Of a stretch of 24,705 nt of DNA, positions 18,072 through 24,705 are shown in pieces. The stretch lies in assembly GCA_040905045.1 (NCBI GenBank), contig JBBDSH010000070.1, positions 1-24,705 on the forward strand. Direction: 5' to 3'. A program made the translations under genes and the position numbers. The notes beneath the pieces are model-generated. The model ran no database searches, was not told the DNA's origin, and was given only the letters and a program-made list of their open reading frames with translations. Within the stretch, counting starts at the first letter, position 1; the number at the start of each line of letters is the position of its first letter. This DNA is from JBBDSH01 sp040905045 (GTDB lineage: Bacteria > Pseudomonadota > Gammaproteobacteria > Eutrophobiales > Eutrophobiaceae).

Positions 18072-18944
18072 ATGATGAAGAAATGGCTTGTCATTATCGT
18101 GCCGGCTGTGGTTGCCGCCTGGTGGCTGTTTGCACCGCCCGCCGTGCCCGATGGCCGGATACCGACCTCGGACGCGGCAATCGAGCGCGGTGCGTACCTG
18201 GTGCGGGCCGGCGGTTGCATCAGTTGCCACCGTGCCGGCGAGGATGATGCCGCGCTCAGCGGCGGCCGGGGCCTGGAAACGCCGTTTGGCACCATCTACG
18301 CATCCAATATCACACCCGACAAGGAAACCGGTATCGGTGACTGGAACGGCCGGGACTTCCTGCGTGCACTCCGCCATGGCCGTCGGCCCGGCGGCGGTTT
18401 CTATTACCCGGCCTTCCCCTATCGTGCCTATGCCGGCCTGAATGACGATGAAGTGCTCGCTATCGCCGCTTGGCTCAAGGCCCAGCCGCCGGTGTCAGCC
18501 GAGAGCCCCGGGCATGAACTGCCATGGTGGCTGATGCGCTGGCAGATGGCAGTCTGGAACCGGCTGGCGCAACTGCGTGCGCCCGAGCAGCCGCAATTCG
18601 ACGACCCGCAGATCGCCCGCGGAGCGAGGCTTGCCCGCTATCTGGGCCATTGCGGCGAATGCCATACGCCGCGCAACAGCCTCGGCATGCTGCAGCATGA
18701 CTGGCCCTACGCCGGTGCCGAACTGGGCGATGACCGCGTTCCGGCCATCGATACCGAAGCACTGGCGGATTGGAGTGAAGATGATTTTGATTCCTTCCTG
18801 TTTCTCGGCCTCAAGCCGGATGGGGAGTTTGTCGGCGGAGACATGGGCGAGGTGATCGAGCACACGACCAGCCGGCTTAACGAAGCGGATCGGGAGGCGA
18901 TGGCGGCCTACTTTATTCGCGGCCGGACACATCAGGACCGCTGA
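18072..18944 (+). CDS. Membrane-anchored or exported diheme cytochrome c
   Basis: This 290-aa protein begins with a hydrophobic segment at 5-20 (signal or anchor), then two cytochrome c domains with haem motifs CISCH at 49-53 and CGECH at 194-198. It resembles the cytochrome subunits of periplasmic dehydrogenases (COG2010-like). The second domain has a likely axial Met258 in GGDMGEVIEHTTSRL. In the first domain the usual YTKM-like segment reads YRAYAGL (117-123), so the sixth ligand is unclear. No dehydrogenase gene adjoins it; it converges on a cytochrome c' gene. It probably carries electrons in the periplasm; the partner is unknown. Confidence 0.88.
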   Translation: MMKKWLVIIVPAVVAAWWLFAPPAVPDGRIPTSDAAIERGAYLVRAGGCISCHRAGEDDAALSGGRGLETPFGTIYASNITPDKETGIGDWNGRDFLRALRHGRRPGGGFYYPAFPYRAYAGLNDDEVLAIAAWLKAQPPVSAESPGHELPWWLMRWQMAVWNRLAQLRAPEQPQFDDPQIARGARLARYLGHCGECHTPRNSLGMLQHDWPYAGAELGDDRVPAIDTEALADWSEDDFDSFLFLGLKPDGEFVGGDMGEVIEHTTSRLNEADREAMAAYFIRGRTHQDR

Positions 18945-18996
18945 GCGGCCGCAGCCCCGCCGAGGCCGACGGGAACCGCGGCCGCGGCACTGGCGG

Positions 18997-19491
18997 TCAG
19001 TCGTCGTCGACGCGGAAGTCGTCGTGACAATTGCCGCAGTTGGAGCCGAGTTCGCGAACATTGCCGATGACTTCCATACGATCGCCGTCGGCGGCGATAT
19101 CGGCGAATTCATTGGCGCCCTCGACCAGGTCCATGGCCCGCGATCTGAACTGTTCGGGTTTCTCCCAGATCACGTCCAGGGCTTCGGTCTCCACGTCGAA
19201 TTCGAGTGTGTCCATGCGGGCGAACAACTCCGGAATCATGGACGCCAGGTTGGCGATGCGGCGGGCATTGCGTTCGGCGATGCCGGCATCGAACTCAATG
19301 TCGCCCTTGGCCATGGCGCCGATGGTGCCCATGTTGTAACCCAGCAGTTTAAAGACGGCCTGGCGGGTTTCAGTGGCGCCGGCGGCACGTTCGGCCGGGG
19401 TAGGTCCATCGCCATCGTCATGGGCGGACGCGGTGAGCAGTGTGCCTGCGGCAAGCGCCAATACGATGCTTGTGAATACTGCTTTCATCAT
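18997..19491 (-). CDS. Cytochrome c' family protein
   Basis: The start is ATG 19491 with AGGAG at 8-nt spacing; a 33-residue upstream extension in the same frame lacks a ribosome site and would hide the signal peptide. The 164-aa precursor has a signal peptide ending ASA-HDD near residue 23. It then has a four-helix pattern, and the haem motif CGNCH at 152-156 near the C-terminus, the standard place for cytochrome c'/c556 proteins. Members bind gases such as NO or shuttle electrons in the periplasm. It is encoded convergently with the diheme cytochrome. The 52-bp gap between them is very GC-rich. Confidence 0.92.
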   Translation of the reverse strand: MMKAVFTSIVLALAAGTLLTASAHDDGDGPTPAERAAGATETRQAVFKLLGYNMGTIGAMAKGDIEFDAGIAERNARRIANLASMIPELFARMDTLEFDVETEALDVIWEKPEQFRSRAMDLVEGANEFADIAADGDRMEVIGNVRELGSNCGNCHDDFRVDDD

Positions 19492-19568
19492 AATATTTAC
19501 TCCTTTGCTGTGTTCGGAGCTGACAGGTCGCTTCAGTATACTACATGGCAGTTGTCGGCAGCGAAACC

Positions 19569-19685
19569 GGGGTCGGACCCACGTAATCACTTGAAATAAA
19601 ATCGTATTTGTCCTGATATTGGCTTTATGTGGGCATTAGACCTTCTATTTTAGTAACAAAATTGTCACTCTAAGCAGCGCGACTG
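19569..19685 (+). repeat. Type 1 dispersed repeat, copy R5
   Basis: This copy of about 117 bp begins GGGGTCGGACCCACGTAATC and ends CTCTAAGCAG. Together with its GAAACC lead (from 19563) it is identical to R7 at 24653-24705 over all 53 bases visible there. It lies upstream of the cytochrome c' gene. Confidence 0.85.
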
Positions 19686-19687
19686 AT

Positions 19688-19770
19688 GGGGTAAGTGACA
19701 ACTGAGATGCAATCACATCTTTGACGTTTTGATAGGGAGCCGGGAATCTGTCAGGGACAGACCACGGTTT
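19688..19770 (+). repeat. Type 2 and type 3 repeat fragments
   Basis: GGGGTAAGTGACAACTGAGA at 19688 is a type 2 variant, and AGGGACAGACCACGGTTT at 19752 is type 3. Together with R5 they fill most of the 365-bp gap between the cytochrome c' and M48 genes; no gene is supported in it. Confidence 0.6.
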
Positions 19771-19856
19771 TTTTCTAAACGACCCCGATGAACTCTCAGC
19801 GCCCTTACTTCCCGGTTTGCCCGGAATTCCAGGCTGTGATCTGGGGGGATGACGGG

Positions 19857-21806
19857 TTATGGAACTACCGGCGGCATGGGGCAATCCAGGGTGTCCGAAA
19901 AGGCACGCAGCAATTCGATTTCAACAGGAGAGATTACCTGGTCGCGGGTGATGCTTGCGGCGCAGGCCTTCAGTAATAGCTGCTTGTCCATGGGTTTCAA
20001 TGTTTGCAGTTTTTGCAGAGCGCGGTCCAGCTCGGAAAAACGGATTTCGTTTTTCGAGGCCAGCTGTATGCCGCTGATTTTCAGTATGTCAGCCGCCGCG
20101 ATGAACGCCCCTTCCGCTGCGACTTGATCCTGATGGCCGGCATGGGCCAGTACCGAAAGGATCAGCTGAATTTCGCCTTTAAGCCGACCGGCGCCGGCAT
20201 GGCGACCTTCCGTATGCGCCGGCTTGAAGAATTGCCCGTCCAGGTGGTTGAACAGTATCGTCCGTAACGACCACTCCAGCAGACCGATCCTGGAATCCAT
20301 TTCAATCAATGCGCTCAGGTTATCCCGGAAGACCCGGTATTGATCGAGTGATAACTGTTTCAGTGCCGGGACGGCGATATCGATGATCGGCAGGCGGTAT
20401 TTGACATCCAGGGCGCTTACCTCCGGCAGCAGTTGATGCATTAATGCATACACGTCCGGATCGGCCTGCGCCTGCAAATGCTCAAGTTGCCTGCCGCGGA
20501 TCTCCTGCCCCGGATCGAGCAGCAGGGCATACATAACGGCGCGTGCGCCGTAGGGGTCGCGGGCCGCCTCCCTGATGGTCGCGGGCAATTCCGATATCAG
20601 CGCCCGGGCGTAATTGATGGTTTCCGTATTCGGATTGCCGATTTGCTCAATCGAATTCGCGACAGTGGCCATGCCCGCGCCCGCGCCTGCGGCCACGGTA
20701 GCGGCCTTCCGGGCAACCTGTTCGCGCGTCATGGCGGTGTCTTCTTTAGCGGATGCTTCCTCAGTCGGAGAAGGGTCGGGCCTGTCGAAGGAATCAAACT
20801 TGCCATCCCAGCCAGGATCAATGCGCTGAATGCGTTTGGCCAGCGGCGGATGCGTGGCGGCCAAGGATTGCATGAATCCGGAGACGCCCCGGGCGAAAAA
20901 GGCATGGCTGATTTCGGACGCGCCGGGGTTCTCCACTTTGGAGCCGGCTTTGAGCCCGCCGATTCTTTTCAATGCCCCCGCAATCCCGTCCGGATAGCGG
21001 GTAAACTGGACCGCCGAGGCGTCCGCCAGGTATTCCCGCTGCCGGCTCACCGCGGCCTTGATCAGTCCGCCGAAAAAAGTACCGGCAAAGCCGATGACCA
21101 TCAGCCCGATGGCCAGCGCCAGCATTCCGCCGGCACCCTTGTCGTTGCCCCGGCCGCGCCTCGAAAAAGAGGCGGAATACAGCATATAGTAACCGATAAT
21201 ACCGAGGATCAGGATGCCGTGCAGTATGCCGATCAGCCGAATGTTGAGCCGCATATCGCCGTTAAGGATATGGCTGAATTCATGGGCGATGACGCCCTGC
21301 AACTCCTCACGATTCAAGTGATCGATGGTCCCGCGGGTAACCCCGATAACGGCATCGCGTGGCGAGAAACCGGCCGCAAAGGCATTAATGCCCGGCTCAT
21401 CCGCGAGAAGATACACCGGCGGCGCCGGCGTACCGGAGGCGATGGCTATCTCCTCTACCACGTTCAGCAGTCTGCGCAGCTTCGGATCATCCGTATTCTG
21501 CGGGATCAGCTTTCCACCCAGTGCCTCGGCAACGGTCCGGCCGCCGGCCGACAGGGCCATGATCTTGTAGAGGCTGCCCGCCAGCACCACGACGACGACG
21601 CCCACGCTGACCGCGGCAAACGTCTGCCAGTTCATTTGCTGCAGGAATGATTCACCGCCCTGAATTTGTTCACGGTTGGTATATCCAAACACCGCCATGA
21701 CCAGGAGGTTGGTCATGATAATCAGGGTGACTACCGCCAGGGTAAACAGCAGGACAAGCTGGAAGGTGTTTTTGTGCGCCCGGTCCTGCGATTCAAAGAA
21801 ATTCAT
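19857..21806 (-). CDS. M48-family membrane metalloprotease with C-terminal extension
   Basis: This 649-aa protein has membrane segments at about 15-40 and 62-85, the zinc site HEFSH at 175-179, two further membrane segments at about 190-212 and 228-250, and the third zinc ligand Glu258 in REYLADASA. This is the layout of HtpX-like M48 proteases, which degrade damaged membrane proteins. The usual HtpX is about 290 aa; here about 300 more residues follow, largely helical. The last 110 or so residues (LKGEIQLILSVLAHAGHQDQ onward, ending DCPMPP) resemble a TerB-like domain. It follows lemA by 27 nt on the same strand, a frequent pairing. The start codon has only a weak ribosome site. Confidence 0.92.
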   Translation of the reverse strand: MNFFESQDRAHKNTFQLVLLFTLAVVTLIIMTNLLVMAVFGYTNREQIQGGESFLQQMNWQTFAAVSVGVVVVVLAGSLYKIMALSAGGRTVAEALGGKLIPQNTDDPKLRRLLNVVEEIAIASGTPAPPVYLLADEPGINAFAAGFSPRDAVIGVTRGTIDHLNREELQGVIAHEFSHILNGDMRLNIRLIGILHGILILGIIGYYMLYSASFSRRGRGNDKGAGGMLALAIGLMVIGFAGTFFGGLIKAAVSRQREYLADASAVQFTRYPDGIAGALKRIGGLKAGSKVENPGASEISHAFFARGVSGFMQSLAATHPPLAKRIQRIDPGWDGKFDSFDRPDPSPTEEASAKEDTAMTREQVARKAATVAAGAGAGMATVANSIEQIGNPNTETINYARALISELPATIREAARDPYGARAVMYALLLDPGQEIRGRQLEHLQAQADPDVYALMHQLLPEVSALDVKYRLPIIDIAVPALKQLSLDQYRVFRDNLSALIEMDSRIGLLEWSLRTILFNHLDGQFFKPAHTEGRHAGAGRLKGEIQLILSVLAHAGHQDQVAAEGAFIAAADILKISGIQLASKNEIRFSELDRALQKLQTLKPMDKQLLLKACAASITRDQVISPVEIELLRAFSDTLDCPMPPVVP

Positions 21807-21833
21807 CTCAAATGTCGAAATGCGGGGCCGTAA

Positions 21834-22430
21834 TCAGAATGACACCTGGGGCGCGGCCTGGATGGCCTCGCTGTCTTCGAATTCCAGCAGGCTCGCATCC
21901 TGCGCATGGCCGAACATGGGAGCGAAGAACACGGGCGGGAAGCTCTGTTTGTAAATATTATAGGCCATGACCTGGTCGTTAAAGGCCTGCCGGGCAAATG
22001 CGACCTTGTTCTCGGTGGTGACAAGCTCTTCGCTCAGCTGCATCATGTTCTGATTGGCCTTGAGATCCGGGTAGGCCTCCATCACCATATTGAAATTCAT
22101 CATGGCGGCGCCCAGTTTGCCTTCCGCTTCACTCAGGCCCTTTATCGCGTCGGTATCGCCCGGGTCGGCCGCGGCCTTTGACAGCATGTTCTGTGCCGTA
22201 TTGCGTGCCTCCACCACTGCCTCCAGGGTTTCGCGCTCATGCTTGATATAGCCCTTCGCGGTCTCGATAAGATTGGGGATCAGGTCGTAACGCCGTTTTA
22301 ACTGCACCTCGATCTGTGCGAAGGCGTTCTGGTAGCGGTTTTTTAATGTAACCAGTTTATTGAAAACCGCGATCACATAAAAAGCGACCAGAGCAAGTAC
22401 AACCAATATGACAATTAATATGGTATTCAT
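21834..22430 (-). CDS. lemA: LemA family protein
   Basis: This 198-aa protein has an N-terminal membrane anchor at 3-24 and then the LemA signature: VTLKNRYQNAFAQIEVQLKR, RYDLIPNLIETAKGYIKHE and RETLEAVVEARNTA. The rest is predicted antiparallel helices. LemA proteins have a short anchor and a helical extracytoplasmic domain; their biochemical role is unsettled, though they are often encoded next to M48 proteases, as here. The downstream protease gene begins 27 nt later, so an operon is likely. Confidence 0.95.
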   Translation of the reverse strand: MNTILIVILVVLALVAFYVIAVFNKLVTLKNRYQNAFAQIEVQLKRRYDLIPNLIETAKGYIKHERETLEAVVEARNTAQNMLSKAAADPGDTDAIKGLSEAEGKLGAAMMNFNMVMEAYPDLKANQNMMQLSEELVTTENKVAFARQAFNDQVMAYNIYKQSFPPVFFAPMFGHAQDASLLEFEDSEAIQAAPQVSF

Positions 22431-22512
22431 ATTTCGCGCTCTTTGCTGAATAATTGCATGAGATAGATAACTCTCATCTTACACCCCGGGCTGCCAAAGT
22501 AAACGTAAGATG

Positions 22513-22680
22513 GGGGACAGCCACGGTTTCCAGGCGGCCTTTATTGGCTTGATGTGTTTAATACTTTTTCTTTTTTTGATGGCCTGATTCGCTTCCCATA
22601 ATCCACCGCCCGTTGTGCGTTCAGCCAGAAGTCCGGGGAGTTGCCGAACAGTCGCGCCAGTCGGATGGCAGTCCGTTGAA
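22513..22680 (-). pseudogene. Decayed 3' part of a HigA-type antitoxin gene
   Basis: 22533-22673 matches the 3' half of the antitoxin at 16442-16756 (WLNxQRAVD, LWEANQ, IKHIKPIKAA are recognisable). It has a one-base deletion (ATAATCC for ATAAATCC), an expanded T-run, and no normal stop. A type 3 repeat (22513-22529) lies just beyond its 3' end, as at 16421. The 5' half is cut off close to repeat R6. Confidence 0.85.
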
Positions 22681-22685
22681 AGGGC

Positions 22686-22796
22686 GGGGTCGGACCTACA
22701 TAACCACTTGAAATAAAGATCTATTTGCCCTGATGCTTGCTTCATTCAGACCTTAGGCGTTGATTTTCAGGACTGAAATTATCCCTGTAAGGAATG
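22686..22796 (+). repeat. Type 1 dispersed repeat, copy R6
   Basis: This copy of about 110 bp begins GGGGTCGGACCTACATAACC and ends ACTGAAATTATCCC. It is closest to R3 at 14304. It abuts the truncated antitoxin gene. Confidence 0.8.
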
Positions 22797-22882
22797 AAAT
22801 CAGGGTAAGTTCAGACCACACAGATGAAGATGGAGAGCTATCGTCAAATCTGGTGTACAGGACATGATCAGGCTGAACTAAT

Positions 22883-22919
22883 GGGGTCGGTGACAACCGG
22901 GACGCATTCCCATTGATTC
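22883..22919 (+). repeat. Type 2 dispersed repeat, covarying copy
   Basis: GGGGTCGGTGACAACCGGGA is followed by CGCATTCCCATTG. The hairpin arms are GGGA and TCCC, whereas the 15771 copy has GAGA and TCTC. The 517-bp gap 22431-22947 otherwise contains the antitoxin remnant, R6, a small inverted repeat (CATCTTAC at 22475 with GTAAGATG at 22505), and no gene that I can support. Confidence 0.65.
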
Positions 22920-22947
22920 ACTGTCCCGCTTACGCATTCTTATCCCG

Positions 22948-24501
22948 CTAAGTCGCTCCCTGGTTCAGTGATTCCCAGGTATGCTCGGCCAGACCCACTC
23001 CGGCTTCGTACATGGTCAGGTAGGTGCGGTCGGCGCCGGCGGCGATGATCTGGTCGACGTGGTCAGCATACAGGGCATGGGAAATGATCGGCCCTGCGAA
23101 TCCCAGCAGGCGAAGCTGCCGGGCCGCGATCAGCTTGGCCTCCAGGTTGTTCAGGGTCAGTATCACCGCGTCCAGCCCGGAGATGTCCAGGCCGTGCCAG
23201 AAGTTGCTGTCCTCGACATCGGCGTACTTCACGTTGCGACCTTCCTCGACATGTTTTTGTGCCTTGAAGGGATCCGCCTCCAGGCCGGTCAATGGCCTGC
23301 CGCGGGGAATCAGATAATCGTAGGCAGCGGTGCCCGTCCGCCCCATTCCCAGGATGAGGATACTGGTGTCGCCGAGTTCAGTGGGCTGCTCATCCGGATG
23401 AACCTGTTTTAACTGAAAACGCAACAGCCTGTCCTCCAGCCGCTCGAACAGCGGATGGGCGAGGCGGTTCAGCGGCGCGGCGATGGCGAAGGAGAGCGCC
23501 ACCGTGATCGCCAGCGGCACCAGCCACTCCGGCAGGACGACGGCCGCCACGATCAAGCCGAACTCGCTGTAGGTGGACAGGCTCAGGGAGGAGAGGAAGG
23601 CATTGCGGGCGCGCAGCCGGAACAGAATCAACAGGCTGAAGAACAGCAGCCCCTTCAGAGGCAGGACCAGGGCTAAGGCCAGGGCGAAGGTCAGTGCCTG
23701 CAGGTCGGGCAGGCCGGACATGCCGATCTGCAGGAAGAACCCGACCAGGAACAGCTCCTTCACGCTCCACAGCGAGTCGGCCAGTTCCTGTGCCTTGGGG
23801 TGATTGGCCAGCAGGACACCCATAAGCAGAGCGCCGAGTTCCGGGCTCAGTCCGACCAGCTCAAAGCCCATCCCGCCGATGACCAGAGCCAGCAGCAGGC
23901 CCGCCAGTACCAGCAACTCATCGTGGCCGCTGAAATCCAGCAGCCGGTATGCCAGCGGCCGCAGCAGCGGCAGGGCGAAGACCAGCAAGGCCCATACGGT
24001 CGGTGTATGACCGCCCCAGACGCTGAGGACTGCAAGGGCGATAAGGTCCTGAACGATGAGGATGCCGATGATCACGCGGCCATGAAAGGCGGCCAGTTCC
24101 CGCTTGGATTCCAGGATCTTGGCCGCCAGTACCGTGCTGGAGAAGGCCAGGGTAATGGCGAGCAGCAATGCCGTGTTCCAGTCGAGCGCCAATGCCACAT
24201 GGACAGCGGGAGTGAAGATCGCGACAGTGACGATAAAATGAAGCAGGCCGCCGCCGATGACCACGGGCTGTACGATCTGTTTCAGTTTCAGCTTCAGGCC
24301 CACTGTGAACAGCAGCATGAGCACGCCCAGGTGGGCAACGTGATCGAGGATGGCGCCGGTCTCGGCGGGCAGGTTGATAAAACCGGCCGAGGCGTTGATG
24401 GCGAAGCCGGCGGCAAGGAAGCCGACCAGCGGCGGCAGACCGACCTGGCGTACCGCGAGACCGATTAAAAAGGCGAAGGTGATACAGATGACTTCGAACA
24501 T
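22948..24501 (-). CDS. CPA2-family cation:proton antiporter with RCK domain (KefB/YbaL-like)
   Basis: This 517-aa protein has about 12 hydrophobic segments in residues 1-345, with typical CPA2 features: VGFLAAGFAIN near 26, LLFTVGLKL near 63 and GILIVQDLIAL at 146-156. A TrkA-N/RCK nucleotide-binding domain follows from about 380, with GMGRTG at 385-390. No TrkA-C domain is present. Such proteins exchange K+ or Na+ for protons across the inner membrane, often gated by nucleotides. It is probably monocistronic, bounded by repeats on both sides. The ATG at 24501 lacks a strong ribosome site. Confidence 0.92.
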   Translation of the reverse strand: MFEVICITFAFLIGLAVRQVGLPPLVGFLAAGFAINASAGFINLPAETGAILDHVAHLGVLMLLFTVGLKLKLKQIVQPVVIGGGLLHFIVTVAIFTPAVHVALALDWNTALLLAITLAFSSTVLAAKILESKRELAAFHGRVIIGILIVQDLIALAVLSVWGGHTPTVWALLVFALPLLRPLAYRLLDFSGHDELLVLAGLLLALVIGGMGFELVGLSPELGALLMGVLLANHPKAQELADSLWSVKELFLVGFFLQIGMSGLPDLQALTFALALALVLPLKGLLFFSLLILFRLRARNAFLSSLSLSTYSEFGLIVAAVVLPEWLVPLAITVALSFAIAAPLNRLAHPLFERLEDRLLRFQLKQVHPDEQPTELGDTSILILGMGRTGTAAYDYLIPRGRPLTGLEADPFKAQKHVEEGRNVKYADVEDSNFWHGLDISGLDAVILTLNNLEAKLIAARQLRLLGFAGPIISHALYADHVDQIIAAGADRTYLTMYEAGVGLAEHTWESLNQGAT

Positions 24502-24652
24502 GACGGAAATCCGCTTGTTTTTTATTCTTGCTTGAAAGGGTAGCGGTATCGATGTTGCGATATATTTACGGTCGCAGGTGAGAAATGCAAGCCGGTTGTG
24601 TCAGGGATCTGCGTGGCGCGGATGACCAAAAAGTGATGGGTAAACTACCCCG

Positions 24653-24705
24653 GAAACCGGGGTCGGACCCACGTAATCACTTGAAATAAAATCGTATTTG
24701 TCCTG
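24653..24705 (+). repeat. Type 1 dispersed repeat, copy R7 (runs off the window)
   Basis: GAAACCGGGGTCGGACCCAC and the following bases are identical to R5 for all 53 visible positions. It lies about 150 bp upstream of the antiporter gene. Confidence 0.85.

Noticed and set aside
19492..19590. N-terminal extension of the cytochrome c' protein
   Set aside because: The extra 33 residues precede a clear ribosome site and signal peptide, so they are not likely to be translated.
11777..19685. Type 1 repeats as integron attC sites
   Set aside because: The copies share a direction and separate small TA modules, and contain TTAGGC-like bits, but none has a proper GTTRRRY core with its RYYYAAC partner; genes lie in both orientations and no integrase is present.
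20478..21650. A 390-codon plus-strand open frame over the M48 protease gene
   Set aside because: It is antisense to the protease, shows no recognisable domain, and has shadow-like composition.
23800..24468. A 222-codon plus-strand frame over the antiporter gene
   Set aside because: It is a glutamine- and glycine-rich shadow of the membrane protein on the other strand.

Overview
The window looks like a piece of chromosome from a GC-rich gammaproteobacterium. The evidence is a tightly overlapping gltB-gltD pair, a soluble cytochrome c', a LemA/M48 protease pair, a CPA2 antiporter, and short palindromic repeats of gammaproteobacterial style (CGTCATTCCCGC type, GTAG-led REP type). A free-living, perhaps sulphur-oxidising lineage is plausible, but the genus cannot be fixed from sequence alone. 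No rRNA, tRNA, CRISPR array, transposase, integrase or phage structural gene was found.

Layout. (1) 1-6624: a housekeeping operon, gltB-gltD (NADPH glutamate synthase), with a recognisable promoter, a structured leader and a terminator. (2) 6666-10683: an accessory block on the minus strand downstream of gltD, with a Fic-family protein carrying an AbiEi-like N-terminus and a complete hipBA toxin-antitoxin operon. Decayed copies of the gltD 3' end lie to the right of hipBA (10270-10565) and apparently also between fic and hipA (8316-8342), as if modules had accumulated at the end of gltD. (3) 10684-14406: a patchwork of defence-like genes: a truncated TIR/deoxyribosyltransferase-like protein, an HNH endonuclease with a probable sensor domain, a small companion ORF, and a DEDDy exonuclease with a small acidic partner. 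Base composition switches between AT-rich and GC-rich at copies of a dispersed repeat (type 1, core GGGGTCGGACCCAC). (4) 14407-17923: a dense toxin-antitoxin area with two brnTA operons, one ParE-type pair, and three antitoxin genes whose toxins are deleted or reduced to stubs. REP and other dispersed repeats punctuate it. (5) 17924-24705: ordinary chromosome again: a diheme cytochrome c converging on a cytochrome c', lemA plus an M48 membrane protease, and a KefB-like antiporter. The same dispersed repeats fill the gaps.

How the parts relate. The core genes serve ammonia assimilation, electron transfer, envelope quality control and ion homeostasis. The accessory part is a defence/addiction island in which short repeats sit at most gene-module borders and often cut into genes. 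The most unusual features are the serial gltD tails around the fic and hipBA modules, the same-orientation type 1 repeats at composition breaks, the repeated loss of toxins with retention of antitoxins, and phased operator arrays upstream of hipBA (27-bp period) and fic (about 30-bp period).
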